The position numbers and the translations under genes are program-made. 64,000 nt of DNA from Vibrio tarriae (GTDB lineage: Bacteria > Pseudomonadota > Gammaproteobacteria > Enterobacterales > Vibrionaceae): contig NZ_CP022353.1 of assembly GCF_002216685.1 (NCBI RefSeq), positions 1,736,001 to 1,800,000 of the forward strand, in the 5' to 3' direction. Of this stretch, positions 38,196 to 49,143 are shown one piece after another. A model generated the notes under the pieces. It ran no database searches and had not been told where the DNA came from. It saw only the letters and a list, made by a program, of their open reading frames with translations. The stretch's first letter is position 1, and every line of letters begins with the position of its first letter.

Positions 38196-38525
38196 ATCGG
38201 AGTAGCATTGATGCGTCTGCTTCAGTAACTCAAGCATGTGTTCCACCTCTAGCGAGATGTCCATCATCTCGCCAGATTTGGCGCGACTATCTAACTCCAC
38301 CGCTTTGGCGCACAAGCGATCAGCCCCAAAACTGGCCGCACTGCTTTTCAGCGCATGGCTGATTTCCTTGAGATACCCGAGTTTGTCCGCGACCGTATCA
38401 CTGACTAACTTACTTTGGTAATCATTGAGTTCACCAAGAAAAATGTTGACCAAGATCGGCACGTTCTCTTCACCGATCTCCTTCGCCAGTAAGTCGATTT
38501 TGCTTTGGTTGATCCATTCTCTCAT
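38184..38525 (-). CDS. luxU: Quorum-sensing phosphorelay protein LuxU
   Basis: A 113-residue histidine phosphotransfer protein. It passes phosphate from the hybrid autoinducer sensors to LuxO. The phospho-acceptor histidine is in ISHALKSSAASFGA, and the rest is the expected four-helix bundle. It begins three bases after the luxO stop, so the two are one operon. Confidence 0.95.
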   Translation of the reverse strand: MREWINQSKIDLLAKEIGEENVPILVNIFLGELNDYQSKLVSDTVADKLGYLKEISHALKSSAASFGADRLCAKAVELDSRAKSGEMMDISLEVEHMLELLKQTHQCYSDLVH

Positions 38526-38528
38526 CGC

Positions 38529-39938
38529 TTACCGTTCCTTCTCTTTTTCTTTCACTTTTTCATTCCAAGTTTGCAGCTTGCGATAGATGGTTGACGGGCT
38601 GACATCCAGATAGGTTGCGGCACGGGGAATGTTACCATCACACGCTTCGATGGCTTGTTCAATGGCTTGTTTTTCGGTCATCCACAGCGGAAAAATCTCA
38701 TGCACGGATACTTTATTCTCATGCGCAAGCGGTAATGCCCGATTGATCGGCGCGGACATTTGATTAAGAGGAGGAGGCAGCATATCTAGGGTGATTTCAC
38801 GACCTTCATTGAGCACGACCACGTTGCGCAGAACGTTTTGCAATTGACGCACATTGCCCGGCCACTCGTATTGACGAAAACGCTCCACCACTTCAACCGA
38901 CAAACGGACAAAATCTTTGCCCTCTTCCTTGGACATAAAGCCAAGCAGTGAATAAGCAATCTCGATCACATCATCACCGCGCGCACGCAATGGCGGTAAA
39001 TGCAGCGGGATCACATACAAGCGGTAGTACAGGTCTTCACGAAAACGCCCTTCTTGCACTTCCTTCCACGGATCGCGGTTCGTTGCACACACAAAACGCA
39101 CATCCACGCTTTTCATTTTGGAAGATCCAACTTTTTGGAATGTCCCTGTCTGAATAAAGCGCAGAAGTTTGGTCTGCAGATCCAGATCCATTTCGCACAA
39201 TTCATCCAAAAAGAGGGTTCCCCCATCAGCCGCTTCTGCCGCGCCTTGACGCTCAGTCGCCGCCCCAGTAAAAGCCCCTTTGACGTGACCAAACAACTCA
39301 CTTTCAATCAGATCTTTCGGAATGGCCGCACAGTTGATGGCGATAAATGGCTTATCTCCACGCTTGCTCGCGGCATGAATCGCTTCCGCGCACACTTCTT
39401 TACCGGTACCACTTTCGCCGGTAATAAAAATACTGGCTTTGCTGCTCGCCGCAGAGTCAATGGTGCGGTACACCGCCTGCATGGTTTGACTGCTACCAAT
39501 AAAGCCTTGATAGTTTTGATTTTTATTATCAACATCGTTTTTGAGTTTCGAGACTTTGCGAATCGCATTATTCACTGTGACCCGCAGTCGGTCCGCTTCA
39601 CACGGCTTGATCAAAAAGTCTTGCGCACCATGACGCATGGCTTCAACCGCCGTATCAATCGAACCATGAGCGGTCATAAACACGATAGGCACATCCGGTG
39701 ATTTCTCTTTCACTGCATAGAGTACGTCCATCCCCGTCATATCTGGCAAACGTAAATCCAGCAGGATTAAGTCCGGCTCGCGACGACCAATACTCTCGAT
39801 GGCATCGCGTCCGGTACCCACGATATTGATATCAATATCCAGCGGTGTGAGGTAAGAACGATACAGCGCCGCCACCGACGCCGTGTCTTCTACCATGAGG
39901 ACATATTTTGTTTTCTGCAAAGATTGATTATGTTGCAT
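38529..39938 (-). CDS. luxO: Sigma-54-dependent quorum-sensing response regulator LuxO
   Basis: At low cell density LuxO-P with sigma-54 activates the Qrr RNAs, which block HapR production. The receiver domain has phospho-acceptor Asp in LILLDLRLP. The AAA+ domain has Walker A GESGTGKE, the sigma-54 contact loop GAFTGA and DELCEMD. The C-terminus is a Fis-type helix-turn-helix. Starting at 39938 keeps beta-strand 1 (KYVLMVED) and gives 469 residues with the Asp at 61; the usual D47 numbering assumes a start 14 codons later. Leu104 (usual numbering) is wild type. Confidence 0.97.
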   Translation of the reverse strand: MQHNQSLQKTKYVLMVEDTASVAALYRSYLTPLDIDINIVGTGRDAIESIGRREPDLILLDLRLPDMTGMDVLYAVKEKSPDVPIVFMTAHGSIDTAVEAMRHGAQDFLIKPCEADRLRVTVNNAIRKVSKLKNDVDNKNQNYQGFIGSSQTMQAVYRTIDSAASSKASIFITGESGTGKEVCAEAIHAASKRGDKPFIAINCAAIPKDLIESELFGHVKGAFTGAATERQGAAEAADGGTLFLDELCEMDLDLQTKLLRFIQTGTFQKVGSSKMKSVDVRFVCATNRDPWKEVQEGRFREDLYYRLYVIPLHLPPLRARGDDVIEIAYSLLGFMSKEEGKDFVRLSVEVVERFRQYEWPGNVRQLQNVLRNVVVLNEGREITLDMLPPPLNQMSAPINRALPLAHENKVSVHEIFPLWMTEKQAIEQAIEACDGNIPRAATYLDVSPSTIYRKLQTWNEKVKEKEKER

Positions 39939-39955
39939 AGCCTAGCCATATTATT

Positions 39956-39999
39956 TTGCATTTTGCTGTAATAATTGCATTTGGAATTGCATTTTGCAA
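39956..39999 (+). promoter_or_regulatory. LuxO enhancer sites upstream of qrr1
   Basis: TTGCATTTTGCAA (39987-39999) is a perfect TTGCA-N3-TGCAA match. TTGCATTTTGCTG (39956-39968) is a near copy. They lie roughly 90 and 120 bases before the Qrr1 start, between luxO and qrr1, so LuxO may act on both its own gene and qrr1 from here. Confidence 0.85.
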
Positions 40000-40060
40000 A
40001 TTTGAATTAAAATTTCTTGATAAATGATGCCAAACATCACACATCTAGACCGATTTGAGT

Positions 40061-40077
40061 TGGCACGATATGTGCTT
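40061..40077 (+). promoter_or_regulatory. Sigma-54 promoter of qrr1
   Basis: TTGGCACGATATGTGCTT has GG at 40062-40063 and GC at 40074-40075 with correct spacing. The start falls twelve bases on, at 40087, exactly the first base of Qrr1. Confidence 0.92.
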
Positions 40078-40086
40078 GATTACTAC

Positions 40087-40182
40087 TGACCCGCAAGGGT
40101 CACCTAGCCAACTGACGTTGTTAGTGAATAATCAATGTTCACAAATAACAGCCAATAGACTCATTCTATTGGCTATTTTTTT
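40087..40182 (+). ncRNA. qrr1: Quorum regulatory small RNA Qrr1
   Basis: A 96-base Hfq-dependent RNA that represses hapR translation and activates aphA at low cell density. It starts TGACCCGCAAGGGTCA, the first Qrr hairpin. The conserved pairing core CTAGCCAACTGACGTTGTTAG follows. It ends in the AGCCAATAGA / TCTATTGGCT terminator and an eight-base T run. Position beside luxO and the sequence match V. cholerae Qrr1 as I remember it. It is intact. Confidence 0.96.
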
Positions 40183-40326
40183 ATCTGCGTGTTTGAAATC
40201 GGTGTTTTTCTCTTCCTAAACACTTGCTCAGTGGCGCCTGATTTATCCCTAATTCACATAAAGATACCTATGATTGGCGAACACTGTCGTGTTATCGCGC
40301 AGCTTCCTCTAAAAATGAAAGAAAGG

Positions 40327-42357
40327 CTAACTATTGGCGATAAACTGCTGACGCAACTGATGAATTTCATCACGTTTTTGCGTGGCCAACTCAAACTCTA
40401 AGTTCTGTGCATGCTGATACATTGCGGCTTCTAATTTACTGATCTCTTTTTCAAGCTGCTGAGGGGTCAACACTTGGTAAGCCGCCGATTCTTCAGCCAC
40501 TTTCGCCAATGGCACCACTTTGCTGTTCTTCTGTTTACGCGATTTCGCAATATCGCCCAGCTCCATGATGTCTTTAACGCTGCGTTTTAAAGGCTGCGGC
40601 GTGATACCGCGCTGCTCATTATAAGCCAGCTGCTTCTCACGGCGACGCTCGGTTTCATCGATCGCTTTACGCATGGATTTGGTGATCGAGTCGGCATACA
40701 AAATTGCTTTACCATTCACGTTACGTGCTGCACGACCCATGGTCTGAATGAGTGAACGCTCGGAACGCAAAAAGCCTTCTTTATCAGCATCCAAAATCGC
40801 CACTAAAGCGACCTCTGGCATGTCCAGACCTTCACGTAGCAAGTTGATCCCCACCAACACATCAAATACGCCTAATCGTAAATCACGAATAATTTCTACC
40901 CGTTCGACGGTATCAATGTCCGAGTGTAAATAGCGAACTTTCACACCATGCTCATGCAGATATTCGGTTAAATCCTCGGCCATGCGTTTGGTTAAGGTAG
41001 TCACCAAAATCCGCTCATCATTGGCCGCGCGAATGCGCGCTTCAGAAAGCAGATCATCCACCTGAGTGGCGACCGGACGTACTTCAATGATCGGGTCTAA
41101 CAAACCGGTTGGACGCACCACCTGCTCCGCCACTTCACCACCCGATTTAGTGAGCTCATATTCACTTGGTGTTGCTGACACAAAGATGGTTTGCGGTGCT
41201 AATGCTTCAAATTCATCAAACTTAAGTGGACGGTTATCCAAGGCTGAAGGCAGACGAAAACCGAACTCCACCAGCGTTTCTTTTCGCGAACGATCGCCTT
41301 TAAACATCGCGCCAATTTGCGGCACGGTGACGTGTGATTCATCGATGATCAGCAAGCCATCGTGAGGCAAGTAATCAAAGAGCGTTGGAGGCGGCTCGCC
41401 TTCTGCACGACCACTTAGGTAACGTGAGTAGTTTTCGATCCCTGAGCAGAATCCCAGTTCGTTCATCATCTCAATATCAAACTGAGTTCGCTGAGAAATC
41501 CGCTGCTCTTCCAGCAATTTATTGTTATCCAGCAAATATTGGCGGCGGACCTGCAACTCGCTCTTAATCTGCTCTATCGCCTCAAGAATGCGCTCGCGTG
41601 GGGTGACATAGTGAGTTTTGGGGTAAATCGTAAACCGAGCTAAATCGCGTGACGTAATCACGCCCGTCAGCGGGTCAAATAAGCTGATGCATTCGACTTC
41701 ATCATCAAACATTTCCACTCGAACAGCTTCTTGATCCGATTCGGCAGGGAAAATATCAATCACTTCTCCGCGTACCCGGAACTGACCGCGCTCAAATGCC
41801 ATATCATTGCGTGAATATTGCAGCTCCGCCAAACGACGCAACATGTCACGTTGATTAATCACATCACCACGACGTAAATGGAGCATCATTTTTAGATAAG
41901 AGTCCGGATCGCCCAGACCGTAGATGGCAGAAACTGAAGCGACAATCACCGCATCTTTGCGCTCAAGCAAGGCTTTAGTGGCCGATAAGCGCATCTGTTC
42001 AATATGCGCGTTCACGGACGCGTCTTTTTCAATAAAAGTATCCGTGGTCGGCACATAGGCTTCTGGTTGATAGTAGTCGTAGTAAGAAACGAAATACTCC
42101 ACCGCATTGTTGGGAAAAAAGGCTTTCATTTCGCCGTACAATTGAGCCGCCAGTGTCTTATTAGGCGCAAGTATAATGGTGGGACGCTGCGCGGTGGCAA
42201 TCACATTCGCTAACGTAAAGGTTTTACCCGAACCCGTTACCCCAAGCAGAGTTTGATGAGCCAAGCCCGCTTCCAACCCCTCCAGCAATTGCTTAATCGC
42301 GGTAGGCTGATCACCAGCAGGTTGATAGTCTGAAACCAATTCAAATGCTTTGCTCAT
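40327..42357 (-). CDS. uvrB: Excinuclease ABC subunit B
   Basis: UvrB is the damage-verifying helicase-like subunit of nucleotide excision repair. The protein has 676 residues. Walker A GVTGSGKT lies near residue 40, the beta-hairpin [12 protein letters not shown] threads the DNA, and DESHVT is motif II. The C-terminal UVR motif ([20 protein letters not shown]) contacts UvrC. I could not see a convincing LexA box in the region upstream. Confidence 0.97.
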   Translation of the reverse strand: MSKAFELVSDYQPAGDQPTAIKQLLEGLEAGLAHQTLLGVTGSGKTFTLANVIATAQRPTIILAPNKTLAAQLYGEMKAFFPNNAVEYFVSYYDYYQPEAYVPTTDTFIEKDASVNAHIEQMRLSATKALLERKDAVIVASVSAIYGLGDPDSYLKMMLHLRRGDVINQRDMLRRLAELQYSRNDMAFERGQFRVRGEVIDIFPAESDQEAVRVEMFDDEVECISLFDPLTGVITSRDLARFTIYPKTHYVTPRERILEAIEQIKSELQVRRQYLLDNNKLLEEQRISQRTQFDIEMMNELGFCSGIENYSRYLSGRAEGEPPPTLFDYLPHDGLLIIDESHVTVPQIGAMFKGDRSRKETLVEFGFRLPSALDNRPLKFDEFEALAPQTIFVSATPSEYELTKSGGEVAEQVVRPTGLLDPIIEVRPVATQVDDLLSEARIRAANDERILVTTLTKRMAEDLTEYLHEHGVKVRYLHSDIDTVERVEIIRDLRLGVFDVLVGINLLREGLDMPEVALVAILDADKEGFLRSERSLIQTMGRAARNVNGKAILYADSITKSMRKAIDETERRREKQLAYNEQRGITPQPLKRSVKDIMELGDIAKSRKQKNSKVVPLAKVAEESAAYQVLTPQQLEKEISKLEAAMYQHAQNLEFELATQKRDEIHQLRQQFIANS

Positions 42358-42899
42358 TGCATCCTCGTCACGCTTTTGTGTTGAGCGCTATTGTGGCGGG
42401 ATGCTGACCGGATGATCAAGCACTTCTTCTCTCGCTTTTTGCCACGTACAACATGGTGTAAACAGATTTCGTAGTTCCTGTGGGGCAGATCTTAATCTTC
42501 GTGAAAATATTCCTAGCTTCCTCAATAGAGGTTTGCTAACATCCTCAGCCCTACATCGGCCTAGCGCCACTCTTGATCCAAAAAATAATCCACCTGTTTT
42601 CCCCAGATTTTCTTCTGAACGCATTTTCTTGTCTGTAATTCATCGATTTACTGAGCTGAGTTACCACTGTGGAAAAGATTGAAATTCCCAAAAAAAATAA
42701 ATACTTAACGAAAATATCACACCAAAATCAAACTGAGTGTTTACTCAAGACTTATTCGCTCAAACATTAACTCAAGATCCATCAACACACTTATCCACAA
42801 TTTTGGTGGATAAGTGAATACAGCTCAATAGCGGTAAGGGATACAAAAAAGTAAACCCTTTACGACATAAAAAAGTGCGCTTTTTTTCATTAAAAATCA
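42358..42899. other. Long intergenic region between uvrB and tRNA-Asn
   Basis: About 540 bases without a supported gene. A 78-codon frame at 42388-42624 has no ribosome site or recognisable product. The clearest element is the pair of inverted DnaA-type boxes at 42791-42813. Confidence 0.5.
42791..42813. promoter_or_regulatory. Inverted pair of DnaA boxes
   Basis: TTATCCACA, a perfect DnaA box, is followed after seven bases by GTGGATAA, the complement of TTATCCAC. Together they form an eight-base inverted repeat. Confidence 0.5.
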
Positions 42900-42928
42900 T
42901 TGACACCCACTAGTTGGGTCGTTAACAT
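42900..42928 (+). promoter_or_regulatory. Promoter of tRNA-Asn
   Basis: A consensus -35 TTGACA (42900-42905) is 17 bases from TAACAT (42923-42928). The spacer carries a small palindrome (CCCACTAGTTGGG). Confidence 0.8.
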
Positions 42929-42943
42929 CCGCGCCGAAACTAT

Positions 42944-43019
42944 TCCTCCTTAGTTCAGTCGGTAGAACGGCGGACTGTTAATCCGTATGTCGCAGGTTCG
43001 AGTCCCGCAGGAGGAGCCA
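42944..43019 (+). tRNA. tRNA-Asn (GTT anticodon)
   Basis: A 76-base tRNA. The acceptor arm TCCTCCT pairs with AGGAGGA, the anticodon loop is CTGTTAA with GTT, the T loop is GGTTCGAGTCC, and the 3' CCA is encoded. A promoter lies upstream and a terminator follows. Confidence 0.97.
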
Positions 43020-43026
43020 AATTTAG

Positions 43027-43056
43027 AGCCCAGTCAGTAACGACTGGGCTTTTTTA
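43027..43056 (+). terminator. Terminator of tRNA-Asn
   Basis: AGCCCAGTC / GACTGGGCT stem with a six-base loop, followed by six T. Confidence 0.9.
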
Positions 43057-43238
43057 TTGATGTTTTTCTCTGCAAGATTCCCGTCAAGATCTCTTATCAA
43101 TCCCTGCCATTCGCATCCTATTTGCCACTTATTGCGTATAATTTATCTCCATCTACCTAAAACCTTATCTTTCCTTGGTTGTTATTGCTTTGGCAAAGCA
43201 GGATAATGCCGGGATCGGAAGCAAACATTTATATAACT

Positions 43239-43820
43239 ATGACCGAATATCTTTTGTTGTTAATCGGCACCGTGCTGGTCAATAACTTTGTACTGGTGAA
43301 GTTTTTGGGCTTATGTCCTTTTATGGGCGTATCAAAAAAACTAGAGACCGCCATTGGCATGGGGTTGGCGACGACGTTCGTCCTCACCTTAGCTTCGGTG
43401 TGCGCTTATCTGGTGGAAAGTTACGTGTTACGTCCGCTCGGCATTGAGTATCTGCGCACCATGAGCTTTATTTTGGTGATCGCTGTCGTAGTACAGTTCA
43501 CCGAAATGGTGGTGCACAAAACCAGTCCGACACTCTATCGCCTGCTGGGCATTTTCCTGCCACTCATCACCACCAACTGTGCGGTGTTAGGGGTTGCGCT
43601 GCTCAACATCAACGAAAATCACAACTTTATTCAATCGATCATTTATGGTTTTGGCGCTGCAGTTGGCTTCTCGCTGGTGCTCATCTTGTTCGCTTCGATG
43701 CGTGAGCGAATCCATGTTGCCGATGTCCCCGCTCCCTTCAAAGGCGCGTCCATTGCGATGATCACCGCAGGTTTAATGTCTTTGGCCTTTATGGGCTTTA
43801 CCGGATTGGTGAAACTGTAA
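43239..43820 (+). CDS. rsxA: Rsx/Rnf electron transport complex subunit A
   Basis: A 193-residue membrane protein with six helices, part of the Rsx/Rnf complex that couples NADH oxidation to ion transport and electron transfer (in E. coli, reduction of SoxR). [19 protein letters not shown] starts the family; the frame extends 20 codons upstream without support. [16 protein letters not shown] and [14 protein letters not shown] hold the conserved cysteines. The stop overlaps the rsxB ATG. Confidence 0.95.
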   Translation: MTEYLLLLIGTVLVNNFVLVKFLGLCPFMGVSKKLETAIGMGLATTFVLTLASVCAYLVESYVLRPLGIEYLRTMSFILVIAVVVQFTEMVVHKTSPTLYRLLGIFLPLITTNCAVLGVALLNINENHNFIQSIIYGFGAAVGFSLVLILFASMRERIHVADVPAPFKGASIAMITAGLMSLAFMGFTGLVKL

Positions 43821-44407
43821 TGAGTACCATCGTCATCGCTGTTATTGCGCTGGCGGCATTGGCCGCCGTGTTTGGAGCCATACTCGGCTTTGCTTCGATT
43901 CGCTTTAAGGTAGAAGCCGACCCTATCGTGGACCAAATAGATGCTATCTTGCCACAAACCCAATGTGGCCAATGCGGCTACCCCGGATGTCGCCCTTACG
44001 CCGAAGCCATTGCTAATGGTGATGCGATTAACAAATGCCCTCCGGGTGGCCAAGCGACCATTGAAAAACTTGCAGACTTGATGGGTGTCGAAGTTCAAGA
44101 CTCCGCCCACGATCTGGACAACAAAGTCAAAATGGTCGCCTTTATTCATGAAGACATGTGTATCGGCTGCACCAAGTGTATTCAGGCTTGCCCGGTCGAT
44201 GCGATTGTGGGCGGTAACAAAGCCGTACACACAGTGATCAAAAATGAGTGCACGGGTTGTGACCTGTGCGTCGCGCCCTGCCCGACCGACTGTATTGAAA
44301 TGATCCCGGTACAAACCACGCCAGAGAGCTGGAAGTGGCAACTCAATGCCATCCCTGTGGTCAATGTGACCGATTCTGCGCCTGCTGCGCAGAAAAGTGC
44401 GAATTAA
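43820..44407 (+). CDS. rsxB: Rsx/Rnf complex iron-sulfur subunit B
   Basis: A 195-residue membrane-anchored ferredoxin. The N-terminal helix (residues 1-25) is followed by CGQCGYPGC, one cluster site, and two 4Fe-4S ferredoxin motifs: [12 protein letters not shown] and [12 protein letters not shown]. Its ATG overlaps the rsxA stop, and rsxC follows after eight bases. Confidence 0.95.
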   Translation: MSTIVIAVIALAALAAVFGAILGFASIRFKVEADPIVDQIDAILPQTQCGQCGYPGCRPYAEAIANGDAINKCPPGGQATIEKLADLMGVEVQDSAHDLDNKVKMVAFIHEDMCIGCTKCIQACPVDAIVGGNKAVHTVIKNECTGCDLCVAPCPTDCIEMIPVQTTPESWKWQLNAIPVVNVTDSAPAAQKSAN

Positions 44408-44415
44408 GGATGGGT

Positions 44416-46737
44416 ATGTTGTCATTAATCGAACAAATCAAATCAGGTAAGCTTTGGGACTTCCCCGGCGGCATTCATCCGTTTGAAAATAAACACCAAT
44501 CCAACCGTCAGCCGATTATCAATGCGAGCATTCCTAATGAGCTGGTACTGCCGCTTAAGCAGCACATTGGTAAGGCAGGCGATTTACTGGTGAAAGTGGG
44601 CGATCGCGTTTTAAAAGGCCAGCCGCTGACAGAATATACGTCGACCTTCATGTTGCCGATTCATGCGCCGACTTCTGGCGTTATTAGCGCTATTGAGCCG
44701 CGCACTGTCGCTCACCCTTCCGGTTTGAGTGAGCCGTGTATCGTACTAACGCCAGACCAACAAGAAGAGTGGTTTGAGTTGCAACCGCAGCCGGATTTTC
44801 AGCAGTTGTCCCCTGAAACACTGTTGGAGCTGATCCGTCAGGCAGGTATTTCAGGCATGGGTGGCGCAGGTTTCCCAACTGCGAAGAAACTGCAATCTGG
44901 GCTATCACGCACCGAAATCTTGATCATTAACGCCGCCGAGTGTGAGCCTTATATCACCGCAGATGATGTGTTAATGCGTCAATATGCCCATGAAATTATT
45001 CAGGGGATCGAGATTGTTGAACACATTCTAAAGCCCAAACTCACCATCCTCGGGATTGAAGATAACAAACCGGAAGCCGTTGCAGCGCTGCAACAAGCCG
45101 CGCAAGACAAACCGATGGTGATCCGCGTTATCCCAACCAAATACCCGTCAGGCGGTGAGAAACAACTCATCAAAATCCTGACTAACTTGGAAGTACCGAA
45201 AGGCGGTATTCCTGCCGATATCGGTTTGATGGTGCAAAATGTCGGCTCGTTGCAGGCGATTGCGCGCGCGATTGTGCATGGTGAACCGCTGATCCGCCGT
45301 GTAGTGACACTCACCGGTGATTGTTTCCGTAAACCACGTAACGTTTGGGCATTGCTCGGCACGCCTGTCCAAGCGCTGCTCAATGAGTTTGGCTACAAAG
45401 CCGATAAAAAGCTGCCGCGTCTCATCATGGGCGGCCCGATGATGGGCTTCACTCTGCCCCATGCGCAAGTGCCGATCACTAAAACCGCTAACTGTATTCT
45501 TGCGCCTACACGCAATGAGTTAACCAGTAGTGATAATGAGATGGCGTGTATCCGCTGCGGTCAATGCGCCGAAGCATGTCCGGTATCGCTATTACCACAG
45601 CAGTTACAGTGGCACGCGAAAGCTGAAGAATTTGATAAGTGCGAAGAGCTCAATCTAAAAGACTGTATTGAATGCGGCGCTTGTGCTTATGTCTGCCCGA
45701 GTGAAATTCCGTTGGTGCAGTACTATCGCCAAGCCAAAGCAGAAATTCGTACCCGCAGCTTAGAAGCGGAAGCCGCTGAACGAGCAAAAGCACGTTTTGA
45801 AGAAAAAAAAGCGCGCATGGAGCGGGATAAAGCGGAGCGTGAAAATCGCTTCAAGCAAGCGGCGGAAGATCGCCGTAAAGAGATGCAGCAGCAAGGTGGC
45901 TCCGATGCGATTGCGGCGGCCATTGAACGGGTTAAAGCCCAAAAAGCTCAGCTTGAGCCAACCGATAACAGCGTAAAACCGGCTATTGCGGCTGCGATTG
46001 CACGCGCCAAAGCCAAACAGGCAGAAGCTGCGCAAAGTGGTGCCAGTGAGCCTGATAATAGTGAAATGGCTAAACTGCGTGAAGAGCGTAAACGCCAAGC
46101 TCGGGAACGCAAGGCACAAAAAGGTGAAGTGGCTGAGGCATCAACCAGTGATGATGCGGACGATAAGAAATCGGCTGTCGCCGCCGCCATTGCTCGCGCT
46201 AAAGCACGTAAAGCGGAGCAGCAGGAAACCGAAAGCGCAGCTCAGCCAGCACAAGCCACACCAAGCAGTGACGATGCTGATCCGAAAAAAGCTGCGGTCG
46301 CCGCCGCCATTGCTCGCGCTAAAGCGCGCAAAGCAGAGCAGGGAACCGAAAGCGCAGCTCAGCCAGCACAAGCCACGCCAAGCAGTGACGACGCTGACCC
46401 GAAAAAAGCTGCGGTCGCTGCCGCCATTGCTCGCGCTAAAGCACGTAAAGCGGAGCAGCAGGAAACAGAAAGCACAGCTCAGCCAGAAAAAGCCACGCCA
46501 AGCAGTGACGACGCTGACCCGAAAAAAGCTGCGGTCGCCGCCGCCATTGCTCGCGCTAAAGCGCGTAAAGCAGAGCAGCAGGAAACCGAAAGCGCAGCTC
46601 AGCCAGAAAAAGCCACGCCAAGCAGTGACGACGCTGACCCGAAAAAAGCTGCGGTCGCTGCCGCCATTGCTCGCGCTAAAGCGCGTAAAGCCGCCCAACA
46701 ATCATCATCTAATTTAAACGCTGAGGAGAAAGACTAG
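44416..46737 (+). CDS. rsxC: Rsx/Rnf complex NADH-binding subunit C with repeat tail
   Basis: A 773-residue subunit with the NADH/FMN site ([12 protein letters not shown]), a SLBB-like region, and two 4Fe-4S motifs ([24 protein letters not shown]) near residues 378-425. A lysine/alanine-rich coiled segment follows, then five near-identical units of about 40 residues built on [21 protein letters not shown] is five bases before the ATG at 44416, which decides the start. The stop overlaps the rsxD GTG. Confidence 0.94.
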   Translation: MLSLIEQIKSGKLWDFPGGIHPFENKHQSNRQPIINASIPNELVLPLKQHIGKAGDLLVKVGDRVLKGQPLTEYTSTFMLPIHAPTSGVISAIEPRTVAHPSGLSEPCIVLTPDQQEEWFELQPQPDFQQLSPETLLELIRQAGISGMGGAGFPTAKKLQSGLSRTEILIINAAECEPYITADDVLMRQYAHEIIQGIEIVEHILKPKLTILGIEDNKPEAVAALQQAAQDKPMVIRVIPTKYPSGGEKQLIKILTNLEVPKGGIPADIGLMVQNVGSLQAIARAIVHGEPLIRRVVTLTGDCFRKPRNVWALLGTPVQALLNEFGYKADKKLPRLIMGGPMMGFTLPHAQVPITKTANCILAPTRNELTSSDNEMACIRCGQCAEACPVSLLPQQLQWHAKAEEFDKCEELNLKDCIECGACAYVCPSEIPLVQYYRQAKAEIRTRSLEAEAAERAKARFEEKKARMERDKAERENRFKQAAEDRRKEMQQQGGSDAIAAAIERVKAQKAQLEPTDNSVKPAIAAAIARAKAKQAEAAQSGASEPDNSEMAKLREERKRQARERKAQKGEVAEASTSDDADDKKSAVAAAIARAKARKAEQQETESAAQPAQATPSSDDADPKKAAVAAAIARAKARKAEQGTESAAQPAQATPSSDDADPKKAAVAAAIARAKARKAEQQETESTAQPEKATPSSDDADPKKAAVAAAIARAKARKAEQQETESAAQPEKATPSSDDADPKKAAVAAAIARAKARKAAQQSSSNLNAEEKD
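46147..46692 (+). repeat. Tandem 120-bp coding repeats in rsxC
   Basis: Five units, each encoding [20 protein letters not shown] and a linker (about [17 protein letters not shown]). The first starts [10 protein letters not shown]. The second is one codon shorter in the linker, and the last is cut short by the protein's C-terminus. A weaker precursor unit ([15 protein letters not shown]) lies near 45980. Confidence 0.9.
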
Positions 46738-47783
46738 TGGCCTTCTTTATTGCTAGCTCCCCACATTTACGCAGTAAGCGCAGCACGGCTGACGTTATGC
46801 GTTGGGTATTAGCCTGCGCACTGCCCGGCCTGATCGCTCAGACTTACTTTTTTGGCTACGGCACACTGATCCAGTTACTGCTGGCCATCTCGGTCGCGGT
46901 GGCACTCGAAGCGGGCATTATGCTGCTGCGTAAACGATCACCAACCTCAGCACTGCGCGATTACAGCGCGGTGGTTACCGCATGGTTACTCGCGGTCGCT
47001 ATCCCGCCCCTTTCACCATGGTGGGTCGTCGTGATCGGTCTGATTTTTGCGATCGTGATTGCCAAACATTTGTATGGTGGACTTGGGCAAAACCCTTTTA
47101 ACCCAGCGATGATCGCCTACGTAGTGTTGTTGATCTCCTTTCCGGTTCAGATGACCAGTTGGATGGCGCCCATCAAATTAACCGCCGAGCCAAGCTCACT
47201 CGTAGACTCGTTCTCACTGATCTTCGGCGGTTTTGATAGTGATGGTCTATCGCTACAGCAAATCCGTACGGGCATCGATGGCATTACCATGGCAACCCCG
47301 CTCGATGCGATCAAGACCTCGCTCAAAGCAGGACACACCATGAGTGAAACCTTGACCCAGCCTCAGTTTAGTGGCTTTGCGGGTATCGGTTGGGAATGGG
47401 TCAATATTGCCTATCTACTCGGTGGCCTGATTCTGCTGAAACTGCGTATTATCCGTTGGCACATTCCAATGGCAATGCTGGCAGGTTTGGTTTTCACGGC
47501 GTTACTGGCACAACTTTTTGCACCGGGAACAACCGCGTCCCCCATGATCCACCTACTCTCAGGCGCAACTATGCTGGGCGCATTTTTTATCGCGACCGAT
47601 CCGGTCAGCGCCAGCACGACGGATAAAGGCCGCTTGATTTACGGTTTCTTCATCGGTGCAATGGTGTTTCTGATCCGTAGTTGGGGCGGCTTCCCTGATG
47701 GTGTCGCCTTTGCCGTACTGCTCGCCAACATGTGCGTACCGCTGATTGACTACTACACCAAACCGAGAACTTACGGACACTAA
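46737..47783 (+). CDS. rsxD: Rsx/Rnf complex membrane subunit D
   Basis: A 348-residue membrane protein related to Nqr[17 protein letters not shown] and [18 protein letters not shown] are conserved; the Thr in SGAT is the likely covalent flavin site. GTG is the start, sharing one base with the rsxC TAG. ATG of rsxG is 11 bases downstream. Confidence 0.94.
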   Translation: MAFFIASSPHLRSKRSTADVMRWVLACALPGLIAQTYFFGYGTLIQLLLAISVAVALEAGIMLLRKRSPTSALRDYSAVVTAWLLAVAIPPLSPWWVVVIGLIFAIVIAKHLYGGLGQNPFNPAMIAYVVLLISFPVQMTSWMAPIKLTAEPSSLVDSFSLIFGGFDSDGLSLQQIRTGIDGITMATPLDAIKTSLKAGHTMSETLTQPQFSGFAGIGWEWVNIAYLLGGLILLKLRIIRWHIPMAMLAGLVFTALLAQLFAPGTTASPMIHLLSGATMLGAFFIATDPVSASTTDKGRLIYGFFIGAMVFLIRSWGGFPDGVAFAVLLANMCVPLIDYYTKPRTYGH

Positions 47784-47794
47784 GAGCGCGACTT

Positions 47795-48423
47795 ATGCTG
47801 ACAGCAATTCGAAAAAATGGCCTGATTCTCGCCGTCTTTGCCTGTGTTTCAACGGGTTTGGTGGCGCTGACTTACGCCCTCACCGCAGAGCAAATTCAAC
47901 AACAAGAGCAAAAGCAGCTACTGCAGGTTCTCAACCAAGTGATCCCACATAAGTATCACGATAACCCTCTGGCGCAAGCCTGTACTTTAGTCAATGATGA
48001 CAAACTCGGTACAGTCAAAACCATGCATGCTTATCTGGCACAACGTGACGGCCAGCCCACAGCCATTGCGATTGAGACTATTGCCCCGATGGTTATAACG
48101 GTGAAATAAAATTGATCGTCGGGATCGCCAATAACGGCACCGTGCTTGGTGTGCGTGTGCTTGCCCACCAAGAAACACCGGGGCTAGGTGATAAGATTGA
48201 TTTACGGATCAGTAATTGGGTATTAGGCTTTAACGGCCAACAAGTCACCGCCGATAATCAGGATGACTGGAAAGTACGTAAAGATGGCGGTCAGTTCGAC
48301 CAATTTACGGGTGCAACCATTACTCCTCGCGCTGTCGTACTGGCGGTCAAAAAAGCCGTGGAGTATGTCAACCAACATCAACAACAGCTGCACAATCAGC
48401 CGAATCCGTGTGAGGGTCAATAA
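47795..48423 (+). pseudogene. rsxG: Rsx/Rnf complex subunit G, interrupted by a one-base deletion
   Basis: The first frame (47795-48109) encodes the N-terminal anchor and domain up to AIETIAP, then goes out of frame and stops after MVITVK. The second frame (48112-48423) resumes with [16 protein letters not shown] and contains the flavin-site motif [12 protein letters not shown]. Adding one G at 48087-48089 (CCGATGG to CCGGATGG) restores APDGYNGE, the sequence expected of RsxG. RsxG carries covalent FMN, so the complex would be impaired. A sequencing error is the alternative. Confidence 0.88.
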
Positions 48424-48424
48424 C

Positions 48425-49117
48425 ATGAGTGAAAACCGAACTCTGATGTTAAATGGCATGTGGAACAACAACCCAGCCTTAGTGCAATTACTGGGATTGT
48501 GTCCGCTGCTCGCCGTTTCCTCCACCGTGACCAATGCCCTCGGATTAGGCATCGCCACGCTTCTTGTACTCGTCGGCTCGAATGTCACCGTCTCTCTCGT
48601 GCGTGATTATGTACCGAAAGAAGTCCGAATCCCCGTGTTCGTGATGATCATCGCTTCGCTGGTGACTTGCGTACAGTTACTGATGAACGCCTACGCTTAC
48701 GGGCTTTATCTCTCGCTCGGCATTTTTATTCCGCTGATTGTGACCAACTGCATCATCATAGGTCGTGCTGAAGCGTTTGCTTCAAAAAATGATGTGCTCC
48801 CAGCCGCGTTAGACGGATTTTGGATGGGATTGGGGATGACCTCAGTACTGGTTGTGCTCGGATCACTGCGCGAAATCATCGGCAATGGCACGCTGTTCGA
48901 TGGCGCGGACCTCCTACTCGGAGAATGGGCTAAAGTTCTACGCATCGAAGTGTTTCACTTTGACAGCGCCTTTTTGCTGGCACTGTTGCCCCCCGGAGCC
49001 TTCATCGGGGTGGGCTTTTTGATCGCCGCCAAAAGTGTGATTGATAAACAGATTGCCGCTCGCCAACCAAAACAACAAAAGCAAGCCATAGAGCGTGCAC
49101 GCGTGACCAATATCTAA
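48425..49117 (+). CDS. rsxE: Rsx/Rnf complex membrane subunit E
   Basis: A 230-residue membrane protein homologous to Rsx[20 protein letters not shown] and [17 protein letters not shown] hold the conserved cysteines. The start ATG at 48425 follows the rsxG stop by one base. nth begins 26 bases after it and may be co-transcribed. Confidence 0.95.
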   Translation: MSENRTLMLNGMWNNNPALVQLLGLCPLLAVSSTVTNALGLGIATLLVLVGSNVTVSLVRDYVPKEVRIPVFVMIIASLVTCVQLLMNAYAYGLYLSLGIFIPLIVTNCIIIGRAEAFASKNDVLPAALDGFWMGLGMTSVLVVLGSLREIIGNGTLFDGADLLLGEWAKVLRIEVFHFDSAFLLALLPPGAFIGVGFLIAAKSVIDKQIAARQPKQQKQAIERARVTNI

Positions 49118-49143
49118 CCTGATCAAGGAAGCCAACCCGTCTA

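Noticed and set aside
42440-42475. Possible LexA box upstream of uvrB
   Set aside because: A tacaacatggtgtaaacag stretch looks similar but lacks the CTG-N10-CAG frame.
42388-42624. 78-codon frame upstream of uvrB on the minus strand
   Set aside because: No ribosome site, no recognisable domain and ordinary intergenic composition.
46147-46692. CRISPR-like periodic repeats
   Set aside because: The period is coding (120 bp) within rsxC, without short repeats and unique spacers. The hubP array is rejected for the same reason.
45986-46717. Open frames on both strands across the rsxC repeats (243 and 186 codons)
   Set aside because: They are kept open by the 120-bp repeat of rsxC, and are low-complexity without start signals.
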